A stretch of DNA of 64,000 bases. Origin: Charina bottae. Taxonomy: Eukaryota; Chordata; Lepidosauria; Squamata; Charinaidae. Under the pieces are notes generated by a model. That model was not told where the DNA came from and ran no database searches. It saw only the letters and a list, made by a program, of their open reading frames with translations. Made by a program: the position numbers and the translations under genes. This document shows, piece by piece, positions 9,961 through 20,839 of this stretch (the first letter of the stretch is position 1; each line of letters opens with the position of its first letter). The DNA lies in contig JALMGJ010000014.1 of NCBI GenBank assembly GCA_023362775.1, forward strand, positions 3,359,001 to 3,423,000, given 5' to 3'.

Positions 9961-12038
9961 TGTCTTTTTCCAAAATCCTACCTGTTCTGGAGCCCCATCA
10001 AAGCATTTCTTCAGGCAAACATATAGTAGCAAAAGTCTCCCATGTTTCTTGTAATTTAGAGATGATGAGTTTCTATCCTTCAAGTGTTTCTATATAACAT
10101 TTCCATAAATGTGGGTTTGTGCGATAGTTGTTTCCAGTCATATATTACATATCCACCACCATTTCGGGTTTTTCAGTAACTTCAGAAGAGCTGTGCAAAA
10201 GTCCATTCCTTAAACCCCATGCTTATAGATGCAGCAAAATTTTAAGCTAATTTCAGTGTTTCTTGGATTCTCCTAACTCAATATACTCCTGGTGAGGGTC
10301 ATCCAAGAGAGATTAAATACCTCTGGCCTGTTTTTAAAGATTATTTATATTCTGTATCAACAACTGCTGCTTTTAGGGATAGATCCTATAAACTGATTTC
10401 TTAATTTAGAGGAATGCTTTGAAACAAGGGGCAGGACCAGATATCTCTTTAAATCTGTTTGGGAAGTGACAATGCAGTCAACAGCATTTTGGGGTGGTTT
10501 TTTTTTTTGTGATTTTGTGTAAAGAGATGCAGCTGGAAGATGGCAGGATCTGGCCAGAGAGCACTCAGCAACATCTTCAACTAAGAGTTGAGGGGTCCTG
10601 AGGAGATCTTGAGCCACATCTGAGGAGATCTTTTCCCAAGGAAATCTAGAGCCACAACTGGAAATGACCTAGGTCATTATGTGTTCCTTTACTTAAATAA
10701 TTTGCTTATTGCACAAGAATTCTTGCTTTCCTTGAAAGTAGAACTACTCCTGTTCCATATCTATGGTGGGAAGTCAAGTAGTTGTATCACACAGTAAGGG
10801 TCTATTCCTGCACAGAAGAGAATGCTTGGATTCCCATTTACCATGCCTTAGGTCTAGCTGAAGCTGCAGAGACCTTTTTGCATAAACACCATCTTGAGAT
10901 CAAGAAACAACTTGAACAAAAAGATGTTCCAGCTGAGAGCTATGAGGAAATCTGGTAAATGAGTCCAATGTTTCTAACATGCTAAGCCAAAATGAATGTT
11001 ATTGCATGTGGCTTAATAAATACCATCAGCTGCTAATTAGATGTGAAAAGGTCAGCTATTTTATAAAGGCGCACTGACCATAAAGACTGGAGGGAGTGTG
11101 CATGAGACAGCCTAGGAGGAAGAAGTTTTTATTGTGCCTAAAAAAATTGACTGAATTGCTCCTGGTGGGTCTTGGAAACCTGAAAATTTGGAATAGAAGT
11201 CATTACCATCATCATTCTGTTACTAATGGCTTTGGGTCCAGCGAATGAGCTTTTTCGTCCAAGAGATGAAATCTATATGCGTATCAACATCATAACTCAG
11301 TATGAGAAGTTGGCTCTGAATTGTTTCCAAGATAAACCAGTACTACCCTGTAGTACCTTCAAAGATAGATTGGGGGAGAGGGAGGGAAGTGTTTTTTAAA
11401 GAATGAAATTGGTTGAAATCTTGACCATTTAATTTGTTAAATTGACATGGGCAAAGCAAAGAACATCTTTGCAAAGAAAACTTTGTGACAAGGGTCTACC
11501 AACTCCAAAATGTTCATGCAAAAATGGTTAATCTTTCATCATTTTTGTATTTTCTGGGATCTTTTACTAGTGAAGAAAATGGTGAATATTGCCATAGAGA
11601 ACAATATTTCTCCTTTTTGCTGTAGGATAAAAACAATAGAGAAGGGTTGCAGAAATGTAGTTTTAAATAAAATACAGGGAAATATAACGGTAGTAACAAT
11701 TTGGATTTTCTTTGGTGGCCCTCACTCTCCAAATACTAGAATGAGATCCATTGCTTAGTGGTGATTGGTTAAATAAATAATAATATGGTCTTTGAGTATT
11801 TTTCAATAAAAAAGAGAGGTGTATATAAACTAGAATGCATTTTCATGCACAGAACATACAGCTTCTCTTGTGTTGGTTGTGTCTTCCGTGAACTATCTAA
11901 AATAGGAACTAGACAAGAATTTTTATTAATGTAAATGTTCAGTTTAACTGTCTATGGAGGGAAGAGGGCATGTCTGTTAAATCTGAATTTATGTTATTTG
12001 CATCAATTGACAAAATTACATAATTGACATAGCATTTG
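9961..12038. other. Intronic stretch without recognised features
   Basis: A+T-rich sequence; no exon, RNA gene or clear repeat was seen. Confidence 0.4.
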
Positions 12039-12193
12039 CAGTAAAACCTAGATTTAATGAACAAATCAGCTTAATGGAAGGCCCCTCAATTTAGCAGACC
12101 TGTCCATTAAATGGGAGTGGCGTCCAAACAAAAAGTTTTTTTCATTGTGTCCAAAGTCCATTAAAACAATGTCTGTTAAACAGAGGGTTTACT
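12039..12193. mobile_element. Miniature element, Tigger/mariner-like ends
   Basis: The left end cagtaaaacctagattta and the right end taaacagagggtttactg are imperfect inverted repeats. TA follows the right end. The interior has repeated ccattaaa words. Length and ends fit a non-autonomous TA-targeting element; the left TA is lost. Confidence 0.55.
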
Positions 12194-12671
12194 GTATTGT
12201 AAATTAATTATCTGCGCAGCATGTGTAAACATTTTTAGTCATGCTGCTGAATTGACCTAACGTGGTAACTCCAGGGATGTTTGAAATTTTGGAAAAGTGT
12301 ATTTGGTGCCAGATTAACACTTGTGAAGGGCATGACTGGACACAAAATGTATTTCCCCTCTTTTCTTTCTTGGTAGAAGTTTTTCCTCTTTCTGCCTGCT
12401 TCTCTATTTGTACTCTTTCTGGCTCTTATTTTCCCTCTGTTGCTCATCTGTCTTCTCCTCTTTTGGATGCTTCTAATCTTACTGTTGCCTAATCTTTGGG
12501 CTAAAAAGACAAGTTTTCTGAACCAGCTGCATATCTTCGTTTGTTGTAAAAAGCCCTTATGATCCAGGAAGGATGTGACTGATTAGATTTGACTAATTTT
12601 GCCCCTGCCAAATTCTCCTGGTGTATTATCTTTCAATTATTTTTCTTCTGTGTCTGTGTGCATGCGCGCAC

Positions 12672-12882
12672 GTACCTTTGAGTCAGTTTTGACTCCTGGT
12701 GACTGCCTGGAGAAGTCCCTGCAGTTTTCTTGGCAAGGTTTTCAGAAGTGGTTTGCCCTTGCTTCTTCCTAGGGCTGAGAGAGGGACTGGCCCAAGGTCA
12801 CCCAGCTGTCCCAAAGTGGGCCTAGAACTCACGGTCTCCTGGTTTCTAGCCTGGTGCCTTGACCACTACACCCAACTGACTC
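12672..12882 (-). mobile_element. tRNA-derived SINE (agccagtttggtgtagtgg family), single core
   Basis: Reverse copy. From right to left it shows the tRNA-like head (..accactacaccc), ggtttctagcctggtgcc, the core gactggcccaaggtcaccc, then aacc-tgccaagaaaactgcagg and the tail with gagtcaaaac. It has one core module, unlike the multi-module copies at 41731 and 49710. Confidence 0.8.
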
Positions 12883-12889
12883 TCCTGTG

Positions 12890-13910
12890 AGCTTAGCTGT
12901 TTAGAAAACTCGGTGTGTGGGGTGTCTTGGGTCTGGCTACTGTATACACTAATTCTATCTTGGTTGTATTTTGCTTTCATTATGAGATCAAGTTGAAGTG
13001 TTGGGCAGGCTACCTTCCAAAGACATGGCTAGGATGAGTGAAAACTGCAGAATATAATTAGTTCTGGGTCTGCTGGTTTAAAATAAATTCAGAGGAAAAG
13101 GATTTTTGAGGCTTTAGGATTTTTTTGTTTGTTTGTGGCATTAAAACTACCTAAAAAGTTCAGCCAGTCCAGGCAGAAATGTGTAGGTGGCTCTAAATTT
13201 TTATCAAATGCATCATTTCCCTTCACCAAATCCACACATCCCCCAGACAGCCAAAACATAGCCCAGAATAAACCAAAAGTTGGCTGAGTCAGGAATATTC
13301 ACTCATCATCTTAACACAGTTTTGCACTTAAGTTGCTAAATACTTGTCAGATGGGGTTGTCTCTGCTTTGGTTAAATTCAAGGCTGGTTTTCTTTAACAT
13401 CTACTTAAATTTCTGCACCTTCCATTTTGACAATGGCTCACTGCCCTTCATGCTTCTGTTCCCTTGGTCCACAATTTGACCCTCCAGTGATGTCAGAGAG
13501 TGGCAGACTCAAGAGAGAGAAAAAACGTGTGTCATGGGCAAAAGTAAGGAAAGTGTTCACTCCTGAATTTGGTGCCTTTTAGCTTCCTCTCAGAAATACT
13601 GATTTTAATGTCAAAGTCATCTTAATGTCAATTATTTTTAATGACACTCTCTGATGGCTTCTTGAGCTTGGCGTTTAGCTGAGTTTTCAGGGATGTTGGC
13701 AATTAAAGCCAGGATAAGAGAGCAGATTGACTTCAGTTGAAGATGTAGAATTTCCCTTTACCGAAATACAGTTCACCTCATTAAGTGTGAAAAGCTACAA
13801 AACCAAACATGCCCACACAGATTCTGCATTTCTTTGCAAATCTGAACTGTCTAGACCTGCCCCCTGCCCCAGTTTTTGGGCATAGAAATTCTGTGTCCCA
13901 AATAGGTACA
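12890..13910. other. Intronic stretch without recognised features
   Basis: No exon, RNA gene or clear repeat was recognised. Confidence 0.4.
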
Positions 13911-13912
13911 TA

Positions 13913-14105
13913 AAGGTGCTCTTGAGTCAAGCTTGATTCCCTGTGATCCATCGTAAGTTTTCGTGGCAACAACGGTCTTCGCCTGGGATATTTTTCAACA
14001 TCCTAGTCTAACTTAACAGTCCTGGCATTTTCAGATGATCTCGCATCCACGTACTAACCAGGTCTGATCTATTTAGCTTCTCAGCCCAGACGAGGTTGAC
14101 CTAAC
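13913..14105 (-). mobile_element. 5S rRNA-derived SINE
   Basis: On the minus strand it reads acctcgtctgggctgagaag, ctaaatagatcagacctgg, ttagtacgtggatgcgagat. This follows the 5S rRNA internal promoter region (ctcgtctgatctcggaagct.. agtacttggatgggagacc). It is followed by a tail ending in a gactcaagagcac-like part. It is a retroposon, not a functional 5S gene. Confidence 0.75.
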
Positions 14106-14550
14106 GTCTACTGAGACATCTCCAATAGAACCATGTTACCTTTTTCTAAAATAAAAATAATAATTGGGTATTGGGGACTTCAGTTTGTTCAGGTACATTG
14201 CATATCCTCAAAGCAAGCATGTGCTAGCAGGGTTTTCAAACTATTCTGCAGAACTCTAGACTTTCACCAGAACCGGATGGGGTTCTATGAGAGACTAAGG
14301 GCAAAAAACAACCTGTTCACTTGAATGCAGCCCATTTTCTCTCACATAGAGCTTTGCCTCTTGATCAGAAATTCTGGGATTTTTTAAATTAACAGTTTCC
14401 ACAGCCTGAAAAATTTGGAGAACTCCTTGGTAGAGTAATTCCGTAGTAGGATCCCTCTTCCCCCGTGTTCCTTATAACATTTTAAGAAGGAAATCCTATT
14501 AAAATAAACAGAAACAAAAGGTGTTTGATCTTGGTTGGATCTAGTTCCAT

Positions 14551-15125
14551 ATAAGAATAGAATTCTAGAGTTGGAAGGGACTTTAGAGGTCATCTAATCC
14601 AACCTCCTGTTCAGTGCAGGACCCACTAGAGCAGAGCTTTCCAAACTCTGTGTGGCGACACAAAAGTGTGTCGCCACACACAGTCTGGTGTGCCGCCACA
14701 CAACCTGGAAGCGCTGATCATCATCAGCGCTTCCAGGTTTTCCCGCGGCGACACACCAACGGTGGCGCGCAAAACCTCGAAAGCGGCAGCAGCGCTTCTG
14801 GGTTTTTGCGCGCTGCCGCAACGGCGGCACTTCCGGATCTTCCCGCAGCGACACACCAACGGCGGTTGGTGTGTCGCCGCGGGAAAACTTTGGAAAGCCC
14901 TGCACTAGAGCATCACGATACATGACCATCCAGCCTTTTGAAGACCTCCACTGGAGGAGAATTCATAACTACATGTGCCAACCTGTTCCACTGGCTCTCA
15001 GCTTGCCCTGTCCTGATGTCTAGCCTGCATCTCCTTTGGAGTTTGAACCCATTGGTTCTGGTCCTGCTTTCTGGAGCAACAGAGGATAAGTCCACTGGGA
15101 CAACCCTGCACAACCAACAAATTAA
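14551..15125 (-). mobile_element. CR1 LINE 3' fragment, interrupted
   Basis: The plus strand reads agaattctagagttggaagg gactttagaggtcatctaa tccaacctcctg, the classic reverse complement of the CR1 3' end. It continues after a hAT insertion with tccagccttttgaagacctc and catt ggttctggtcctgc, the usual upstream CR1 sequence. Confidence 0.85.
14632..14902. mobile_element. hAT-type miniature element inside CR1
   Basis: Ends cagagctttccaaac and tttggaaagccctg; the exact 8-bp duplication cactagag is at 14624-14631 and 14903-14910. The core repeats ggaagcgctgatcatcatca and gtgtgtcgccgcg words and resembles 4682-4957. Confidence 0.92.
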
Positions 15126-15182
15126 CTTCTTTTGTCCCTATCTTTAAGCAGACTTTTGGGGTCTCTTTGCTGATGGCAGGAT

Positions 15183-15660
15183 ATTTATTTATTTATTTAT
15201 CAAATTTATCACTGCCCATCTCCCCCCAAGGAGGGACTCTGGGTGGTTTACAATAAAAGCACAATTAATAACAATATAATACAAATAATATAGTAAAAGG
15301 TAAAGGTTACCCCCGCACATTTGTGCAGTCGTGTCCGACTCTAGGGGCCGGTGCTCATCTCCGTTTGTTAGCCGAAGAGCCAGCGTTGTCCGAAGACGCT
15401 TCCACGGTCATGTGGCCGGCATGACGCACGTGGAACGCTGTTACCTTCCCACCGAAATGGTACCTATTCATCTACTTGCATATGCATGCTTTCGAATTGC
15501 TAGGTTGGCAAGAGCTGGGGCGAGTGCGGGAGCTCACTCCGTCACGCGGGGCTAGGGATTCGAACCTCCGAACTTGTGATCTTCTGATCGACAAGCCTGG
15601 CGTCTAACCACAAATAATATACAACAGATATAAATGCATGATAAAAATATAAATATAATG
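15183..15660 (-). repeat. L2/CR1-like LINE tail, interrupted by a SINE
   Basis: Starts atttatttatttatttatca and continues as aaggagggactctgggtgg tttacaataaaag, the reversed 3' end of a LINE family that is also seen at 20075, 31165 and 33301. The SINE at 15293-15609 splits it. Confidence 0.6.
15293..15609 (-). mobile_element. Sauria-type SINE, 5' end truncated
   Basis: Reverse copy with the usual tail, body and box B-like ggattcgaacctcc. It stops at ggcgtct, so the box A part of the tRNA-like head is missing. The 12-bp duplication acaaataatata is at 15281-15292 and 15610-15621. Confidence 0.92.
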
Positions 15661-16498
15661 GATATATAAATATATATCCAGATGTTGGGCTCCTATGAAT
15701 GGGAGCAAGTCATGCCATGCACGAAGCCTCTGCTTTTGACTGCTGCCAGGATCGCTGGAGCTCATTCAAGATTGTGAGCATTAAAAGGGCCCTTTTCTGC
15801 TTAATTAGCTGGTTTGATGCACTGAGGAGTCAGAATCCTGTCCAACCACTTCCAGTTTAGAGCAGCTCCCATCTGGCCAAGACATCCACACAAGTTCAGA
15901 CTCATCAGCACTCATACTAAATACGCTTGCTGTCAATGGTAAGCGGGTAAAAATATACATAACCGCTGAAAGAAAGGAAAAAGGCATCTCTTTCTGATAT
16001 TGCCTATGTGTTTTCATCTAGAGAAACTTCAGGGCAGTCTTACATCCACCTCTCCAAGCTAAACTTCACAGCAGTGTTGTTTAACCAAAATGAAAAAGAA
16101 ATTCGGCTCAGTGTTTTAATACAGGAATCTCTCTCTAAGCCCTGCACAGTCCGAGCAGTGGCTTCCCAGCTAAGCGCCACATGCCAAACTCTGCTTGTTT
16201 ATGCATTTTTCCATTATGAGACACACAGAAGAACATCCTAAAATCAACTGTATTTCAGCAGAATCAGCCTGCAATCTAGAGATCACATGAAGAGGAAACA
16301 CAGGCCAAGGGCCTGCATGTTCTTCACATTCCATCTACCCTGTAGATGTGTGCATGTAGCTTGCTTAATGTTTGGGGAGAAAAAATAAAACTAGAACTAG
16401 GTATAAGCATAACGTTTCTGTATTTTAATTAGAGTGAGTATAGGATACACTGGTTTTTCCCCCCCTGTTTCATATGTATCTTGTTTTTGGTCACATTA
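15661..16498. other. Intronic stretch without recognised features
   Basis: No exon, RNA gene or clear repeat was seen. Confidence 0.4.
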
Positions 16499-17125
16499 CG
16501 TGAAGACCTAGCTCTCTGGAGATGGCTCTAATGCTCGGAAAGATGGAAGGAAAGAGAAGAAGAGGACAACCAGCAGCAAGGTAGATGGACTCAGTTACAG
16601 TGGTGATGGGGCACCGTTGGAGGGCCTGAAGGACCAGGTTAGGGATAGATTGTCATGGAGAAAATCTGTCTATCTGGTTGCTAAGAGTTGACACCAACTT
16701 CATGGCACATGATCAATCAATCAATCAACATGAAGAGCTAGTTCTCTTGAGAAGTTTATAACATTGGGAGAAGTGGAAGGAAAAAGAAGAAGAGGACGAC
16801 CAGCATCAAGGTGGATGGACTCAGTTACAGTGGTGATGGGGCACTGTTGGAGGGCCTGAAGGACCAGGTTAGGGATAGATTGCCATGGAGAAAATCTATC
16901 TATCTGGTTGCTAAGAGTTGACACCAACTTCATGGCACATGATCAATCAATCAATCAACATGAAGAGCTAGTTCTCTTGAGAAGTTTATAACATTGGGAG
17001 AAGTGGAAGGAAAAAGAAGAGGAGGACGACCAGCATCAAGGTGGATGGACTCAGTTACAGTGGGGATGAGGCACCATTGGAAGACCTGAAGGACCAGGTT
17101 ATGTAGTTGCAAAGAATTGACAATG
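16499..17125 (+). mobile_element. Three head-to-tail copies of a LINE 3' end
   Basis: Units begin near 16499, at 16729 and at 16959, so the period is 230 bp; the third is shortened and diverged. Each contains a coding relic reading VEGKRRRGRPASRWMDSVT, the C-terminal end of an RTE/BovB-like or R4-like LINE polyprotein, then a short 3' UTR and a (caat)n tail. The same family is at 62456-62905 in reverse. Frames are broken, so nothing is functional. Confidence 0.75.
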
Positions 17126-17139
17126 ACCAATGGCACGTT

Positions 17140-17146
17140 GTCATCG

Positions 17147-17180
<34 letters not shown>
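17140..17180 (+). repeat. (ATC)n microsatellite
   Basis: About 12 uninterrupted cat/atc triplets after the third LINE unit. Confidence 0.95.
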
Positions 17181-17501
17181 GATGTACCTTGTAATAAACA
17201 GCATTTTTTCCATGATTTGCTACCTAAACAAAATGTCTTAAACCAATACTTGATGTCAACTGATAACTTGTTTAGTTTTCTCTGTTCTTATAAGCCCTCT
17301 TTTTGTTACACCCTGCAACTCTGCATTAGAACAAGAACTTGTCACTATTCTTTATTTGGAAGAGATTTGAGAAGGAGGACTAATGAATGAAAAGGCTTAG
17401 CAAGTGGATCTGTGAGGCATTGACATTATGTCTATGAAGGTTCTCAGTCATCCAGGTGGAATTGTCTGTAGCTTGAATCATGTCAACTGGATTTCTATTT
17501 T

Positions 17502-17550
17502 CTCAGTGGAAACGTTTCGCTCCTTATCCAAGGAGCTTCTTCAGTCTGAG
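17502..17550 (-). ncRNA. Hammerhead-ribozyme-like motif, family A
   Basis: On the minus strand: stem I ctcaga, CTGAAGA, hairpin gctcctt/aaggagc, GAAAC, GTTT, and ctgag closing stem I. See the forward copy at 17898. One extra base separates CTGAAGA from stem II, so activity is doubtful. Confidence 0.5.
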
Positions 17551-17628
17551 CAAGGTTGGTAAGGGAATCCTAAATATGTTTCTAGGTAGCTGTGTGACCT
17601 TACACCTGGGGCTAGGTCATGGTTATAT

Positions 17629-17794
17629 TTGTTGTTTATTCGTTCAGTCGTTTCCGACTCTTCGTGACTTCATGGACCAGTCCACGCCAGAGCTTTCTGT
17701 CAGCCGTCACCATCCCCAGACTAAATACGATCCCTGGGGAAGGTAATGGCAACCCACCCCAGTATTCTTGCCATGAAAACTAAATGGATCAGTA
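17629..17794. mobile_element. BovB LINE 3' end, twin-primed, nested in the Penelope-like element
   Basis: The first part (to about 17718) is the reversed BovB tail: ttgttgtttattcgttcag and tttccgactcttcgtgac. The second part is in forward orientation: gaaggtaatggcaacccacc, ccagtattcttgcc. This inversion is what twin priming produces. The 11-bp duplication catggttatat lies at 17618-17628 and 17795-17805. Confidence 0.8.
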
Positions 17795-17897
17795 CATGGT
17801 TATATATAACATGGTTATTATATAACCATGACCTAGCCCCAGGTGTAAGGTCACACAGCTACCTAGAAACATATTTAGGATTCCCTTACCAACTTTG

Positions 17898-17946
17898 CTC
17901 AGACTGAAGAAGCTCCTTGGATAAGGAGCGAAACGTTTCCACTGAG
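17898..17946 (+). ncRNA. Hammerhead-ribozyme-like motif, family A
   Basis: The core runs CTGAAGA, one A, stem II gctcctt-ggat-aaggagc (7 bp), GAAAC, GTTT. Stem I can form between ctcaga upstream and uc..cugag downstream with a 3-base bulge. Stem III would be a bare AC/GU, which in known minimal hammerheads works only in dimers. Folding is by eye. Confidence 0.5.
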
Positions 17947-17983
17947 AAAATAGAAATCCAGTTGACATGATGTGAGGCATTGA

Positions 17984-19029
17984 GTACCTTGAAGTGGTTG
18001 GCTAAGTCATTCTCTTTCTGTAAATCTGAGACTTCAATACTTTTGCCTCCCTGTAATCTCTTAAACCTAAAGGGAGGAAAATATTTGAATATGTGTAAAC
18101 TAGAGTCTTGTGGAGAAACTGTAGATAGACAAGATCTGATTGTTAAAAGCCTTGCTTTGTGGGAGATGTGCTTAGTTTCTGATAGCACATACCTTTACAT
18201 TGCTCTATAGACTTGACTCAGTGCCAGGACGTTCAAAACAACATATTTTCCCCAGATTGAAACATCTGGATTCTGTTTCGTGAGAATTTGAAAACAGACT
18301 CTCAAAAAGGAAGGGATGGATAAATATTTCCAGTGAAGCAAATAAAAATATTATTTAGCCAAGAATGGAGGGGTAATTTATTTTGAGAAAAATATTTTGC
18401 TACTTTAAATTGAAGTTTTGAAAATGCCTTATCTTTTTCATTGAGTTATTGATTTACTTAGACATTTTCTTATTTGCATAACCACTGAAGAGAATGAAAT
18501 GTAGTGATGTACTGTACAGGACACAATAACTAATTTGTATACCTCATCAGAGATATTTAATAATGTATTAAAAATAACCTTGATTCTTATATTATTAGGC
18601 CTTTAGCTTTTCAATGCATAACAAATATGAAAATTACTAATAGCGAGGGGTTATTATGCATGTATAACATTTACCTGCTCAATTATAACATGTGACTGGA
18701 TTGACATTATTGTTCCTTGGGTAAATTTTGGAAACAGAAGTGGTGTTAGGATTTAATTTTACTTTTCTGTACTACTCTTCCCAGAACAAGAGTTTATATA
18801 GCAACTGAACTCACAGATAAGTTTTGGTGGTTTCCAGATTTGAAGATTTTAAAAATCAAAGATGTTCCAGAACTCTGTGGATACGTGTGAGTATGTTATG
18901 ATGTTTGAAATATGAGGCCAATATTATTCAAACAAAACTTGGCATCATTAGATTGTCGTCTTTGGTAGAACTGGAGGCCTGATACAAGCTTTACAGTCTT
19001 GGCCCAATGATTAACCACCTTCTCTTATT
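17984..19029. other. Intronic stretch without recognised features
   Basis: A+T-rich; nothing recognised. Confidence 0.4.
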
Positions 19030-19185
19030 ATTATTACATTTATGTTCTATCTCTATTTTCTCCTCATGACAAACCTGCAGGAGAGTCTGAGTGAGAACGT
19101 TACTGGCGTTGGAACCCAGAGAGCTTCATGGTGAGGAAACTGGAGATTGTCATCTGTGTGGCAGATGTGCTAACCACTGTCTCTG
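19030..19185 (-). repeat. Decayed MIR-like SINE
   Basis: Order of tattttctcctcatgacaa, then a decayed core with ggaacccagagagcttcatg, then gtgctaaccact, as in reversed MIR-like SINEs of amniotes. It is strongly diverged. Confidence 0.5.
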
Positions 19186-20074
19186 CATGTGCATCTTATT
19201 TTCATACTCTCTCTTCCTCCTCCATCTTTTCTTTCTTCAGTTTAATATGTGGTCCGAGTTTACGGATTGCAGTAAGCTTGATATGTTGAGTAAGCAACTG
19301 CCTGCTTTGCGCATCACATTAAAGTGGGTGTCAGCAACCTTTTATGGTCCAATATATATATATATATTTCAATTTCATATAACCGTTGCAGGTACCCATA
19401 GCTAGTAGGACAAGGTGACCTCTCTGGGTTGATGCTTATAGCTACTGGCAGTGACAACACAGAAAAATAAAAGAGGGCAATTTAAAGCAACAAGGACAAT
19501 TTTTCATGCAATTCAGTGCATTTTCAGTAAAGATTCATTGCTTCTACAAATGGTGAAAATGAGGAATAAGAGAATAGGAAAAATAGGAATATAGGAAAAA
19601 TGAAAAGAGTGAACTGCAACTCTCTGTTTCCCCAACCTCCCCAACAATGTCTACCAAGAGCATTTATTATAGATACTTTTTATACTTCTCAAAAATAATC
19701 GTGAGTTCTGAATCTATGACACCACTATAACGATGTTGAGCTGTCTGGTTGAGTGTTAATTTCTTTACCTTCAAAGCTCACATACTGTATATAAAATGTG
19801 TTAATTTGAGGAGACAATTTAGCAGCGCTAGCAGGTGTAACCTTGTTACATTGTGTTAATTCATTATGCTTTCCTTATATTGCTCCATATTCCTTATAAA
19901 TCATTTAAGTCATCTAGACCTTTGTAGATGGAATATTGTGCAAAAGAAATTAGGTAGAGCATTGTTTTATTTGTTCTTACAAATATAGAGAGGAATACTG
20001 AATAGATGGAACCTCTGACAGTTTTGTCCTAGGTTGTAATACTTGAAACAGTATTTTATACAGTAGTTTGTTTG
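19186..20074. other. Intronic stretch without recognised features
   Basis: Nothing recognised except a short (ta)n run near 19352-19366. Confidence 0.4.
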
Positions 20075-20300
20075 TTTAGGAAACTTACATAGCCGCCCAT
20101 CTTTTATGCCATGGGCAGCTCACAGCAACAACAATAAAACATAACAATTGTAAGAACCCCAACATCCAAAAAAACAGCACGGGGTGCCCTAGAGCAGCAC
20201 TCCCCAATAACAACAATCATCAGCGGGCTGCAGCTTACCCAGCCCCAATGCCTGGGGGAAGAGTCAGCTTTGAAGAAGGGTGAGGCTCTGCTGGATCTCT
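20075..20300 (-). repeat. L2/CR1-like LINE 3' region
   Basis: tttgtttgtttagg, then gccgcccatcttttatg, then ccagccccaatgcctgggg. This matches the order seen more completely at 33301-33800. Confidence 0.55.
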
Positions 20301-20638
20301 CTTCCTTTTGCCTTTTCAATATTACCTTTTAGCTATATATGCAAATATCTGGGAAACAGACTTGCTAATTTGCAAGCAGCCCTGTTGCAATTTTGCAAAA
20401 TCTCGGTGACAGTACTGTAATACTCCAGAGAAACTGCATGCTTCCCAAAATAGGGAAGGTCTCTTCTCTTAGGGCCAGGATGCCCCCGGAGTCTGGAAAT
20501 ACTTTGTCCTCTGACCCTAAGATCTGCTGAGGATGAAGGCTACAAGAGAAGAAGAAAAGATGTATCCAAGACACAAAGGTCGTTATCCATTCTCCTCATC
20601 AATATAGAATGTCCTGGGAGTGGGGCAGCTGGAAATAC

Positions 20639-20688
20639 TGTATGTATGTATGTATGTATGTATGTATGTATGTATGTATGTATGTATT
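20639..20688 (+). repeat. (TATG)n microsatellite
   Basis: About 12 perfect tetranucleotide units. Confidence 0.95.
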
Positions 20689-20839
20689 AATTGCTCCCAA
20701 TAGGATGCAAATTAAAATAAAGCTAGACTGAATATGGAGAACATAGCTTGTCTCCCTTGGAACAGAATTAGGATAATATTGCTGGCTGAAGCTGTACTGT
20801 AGGCATCGTTGACTTAAAATGAGTATGAAAAGCAATCCT

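Larger units (their letters stand above)
17424..17970. mobile_element. Penelope-like element remnant with inverted arms
   Basis: Two arms of about 150 bp (17478-17627 reversed, 17823-17970 forward) are inverted copies of the same terminal repeat. The whole is flanked by the exact 13-bp duplication tgtgaggcattga (17411-17423, 17971-17983). Inverted or tandem terminal repeats of this sort are known for Penelope-like elements. Forward single arms occur at 35243 and 55101. No protein coding part remains. The Penelope assignment rests on the hammerhead-like core and on analogy with the element at 32787. Confidence 0.7.

Noticed and set aside
14594..14929. Overlapping open frames on both strands with R/A-rich peptides
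   Set aside because: They are translations of the GC-rich core of a hAT miniature element (14632-14902), not genes. The same applies to the frames at 4582-4963, 34621-35176 and 58243-58580.
17140..17180. Poly-histidine coding tract
   Set aside because: The His run is a translation of an (ATC)n microsatellite next to LINE debris; there is no gene context.
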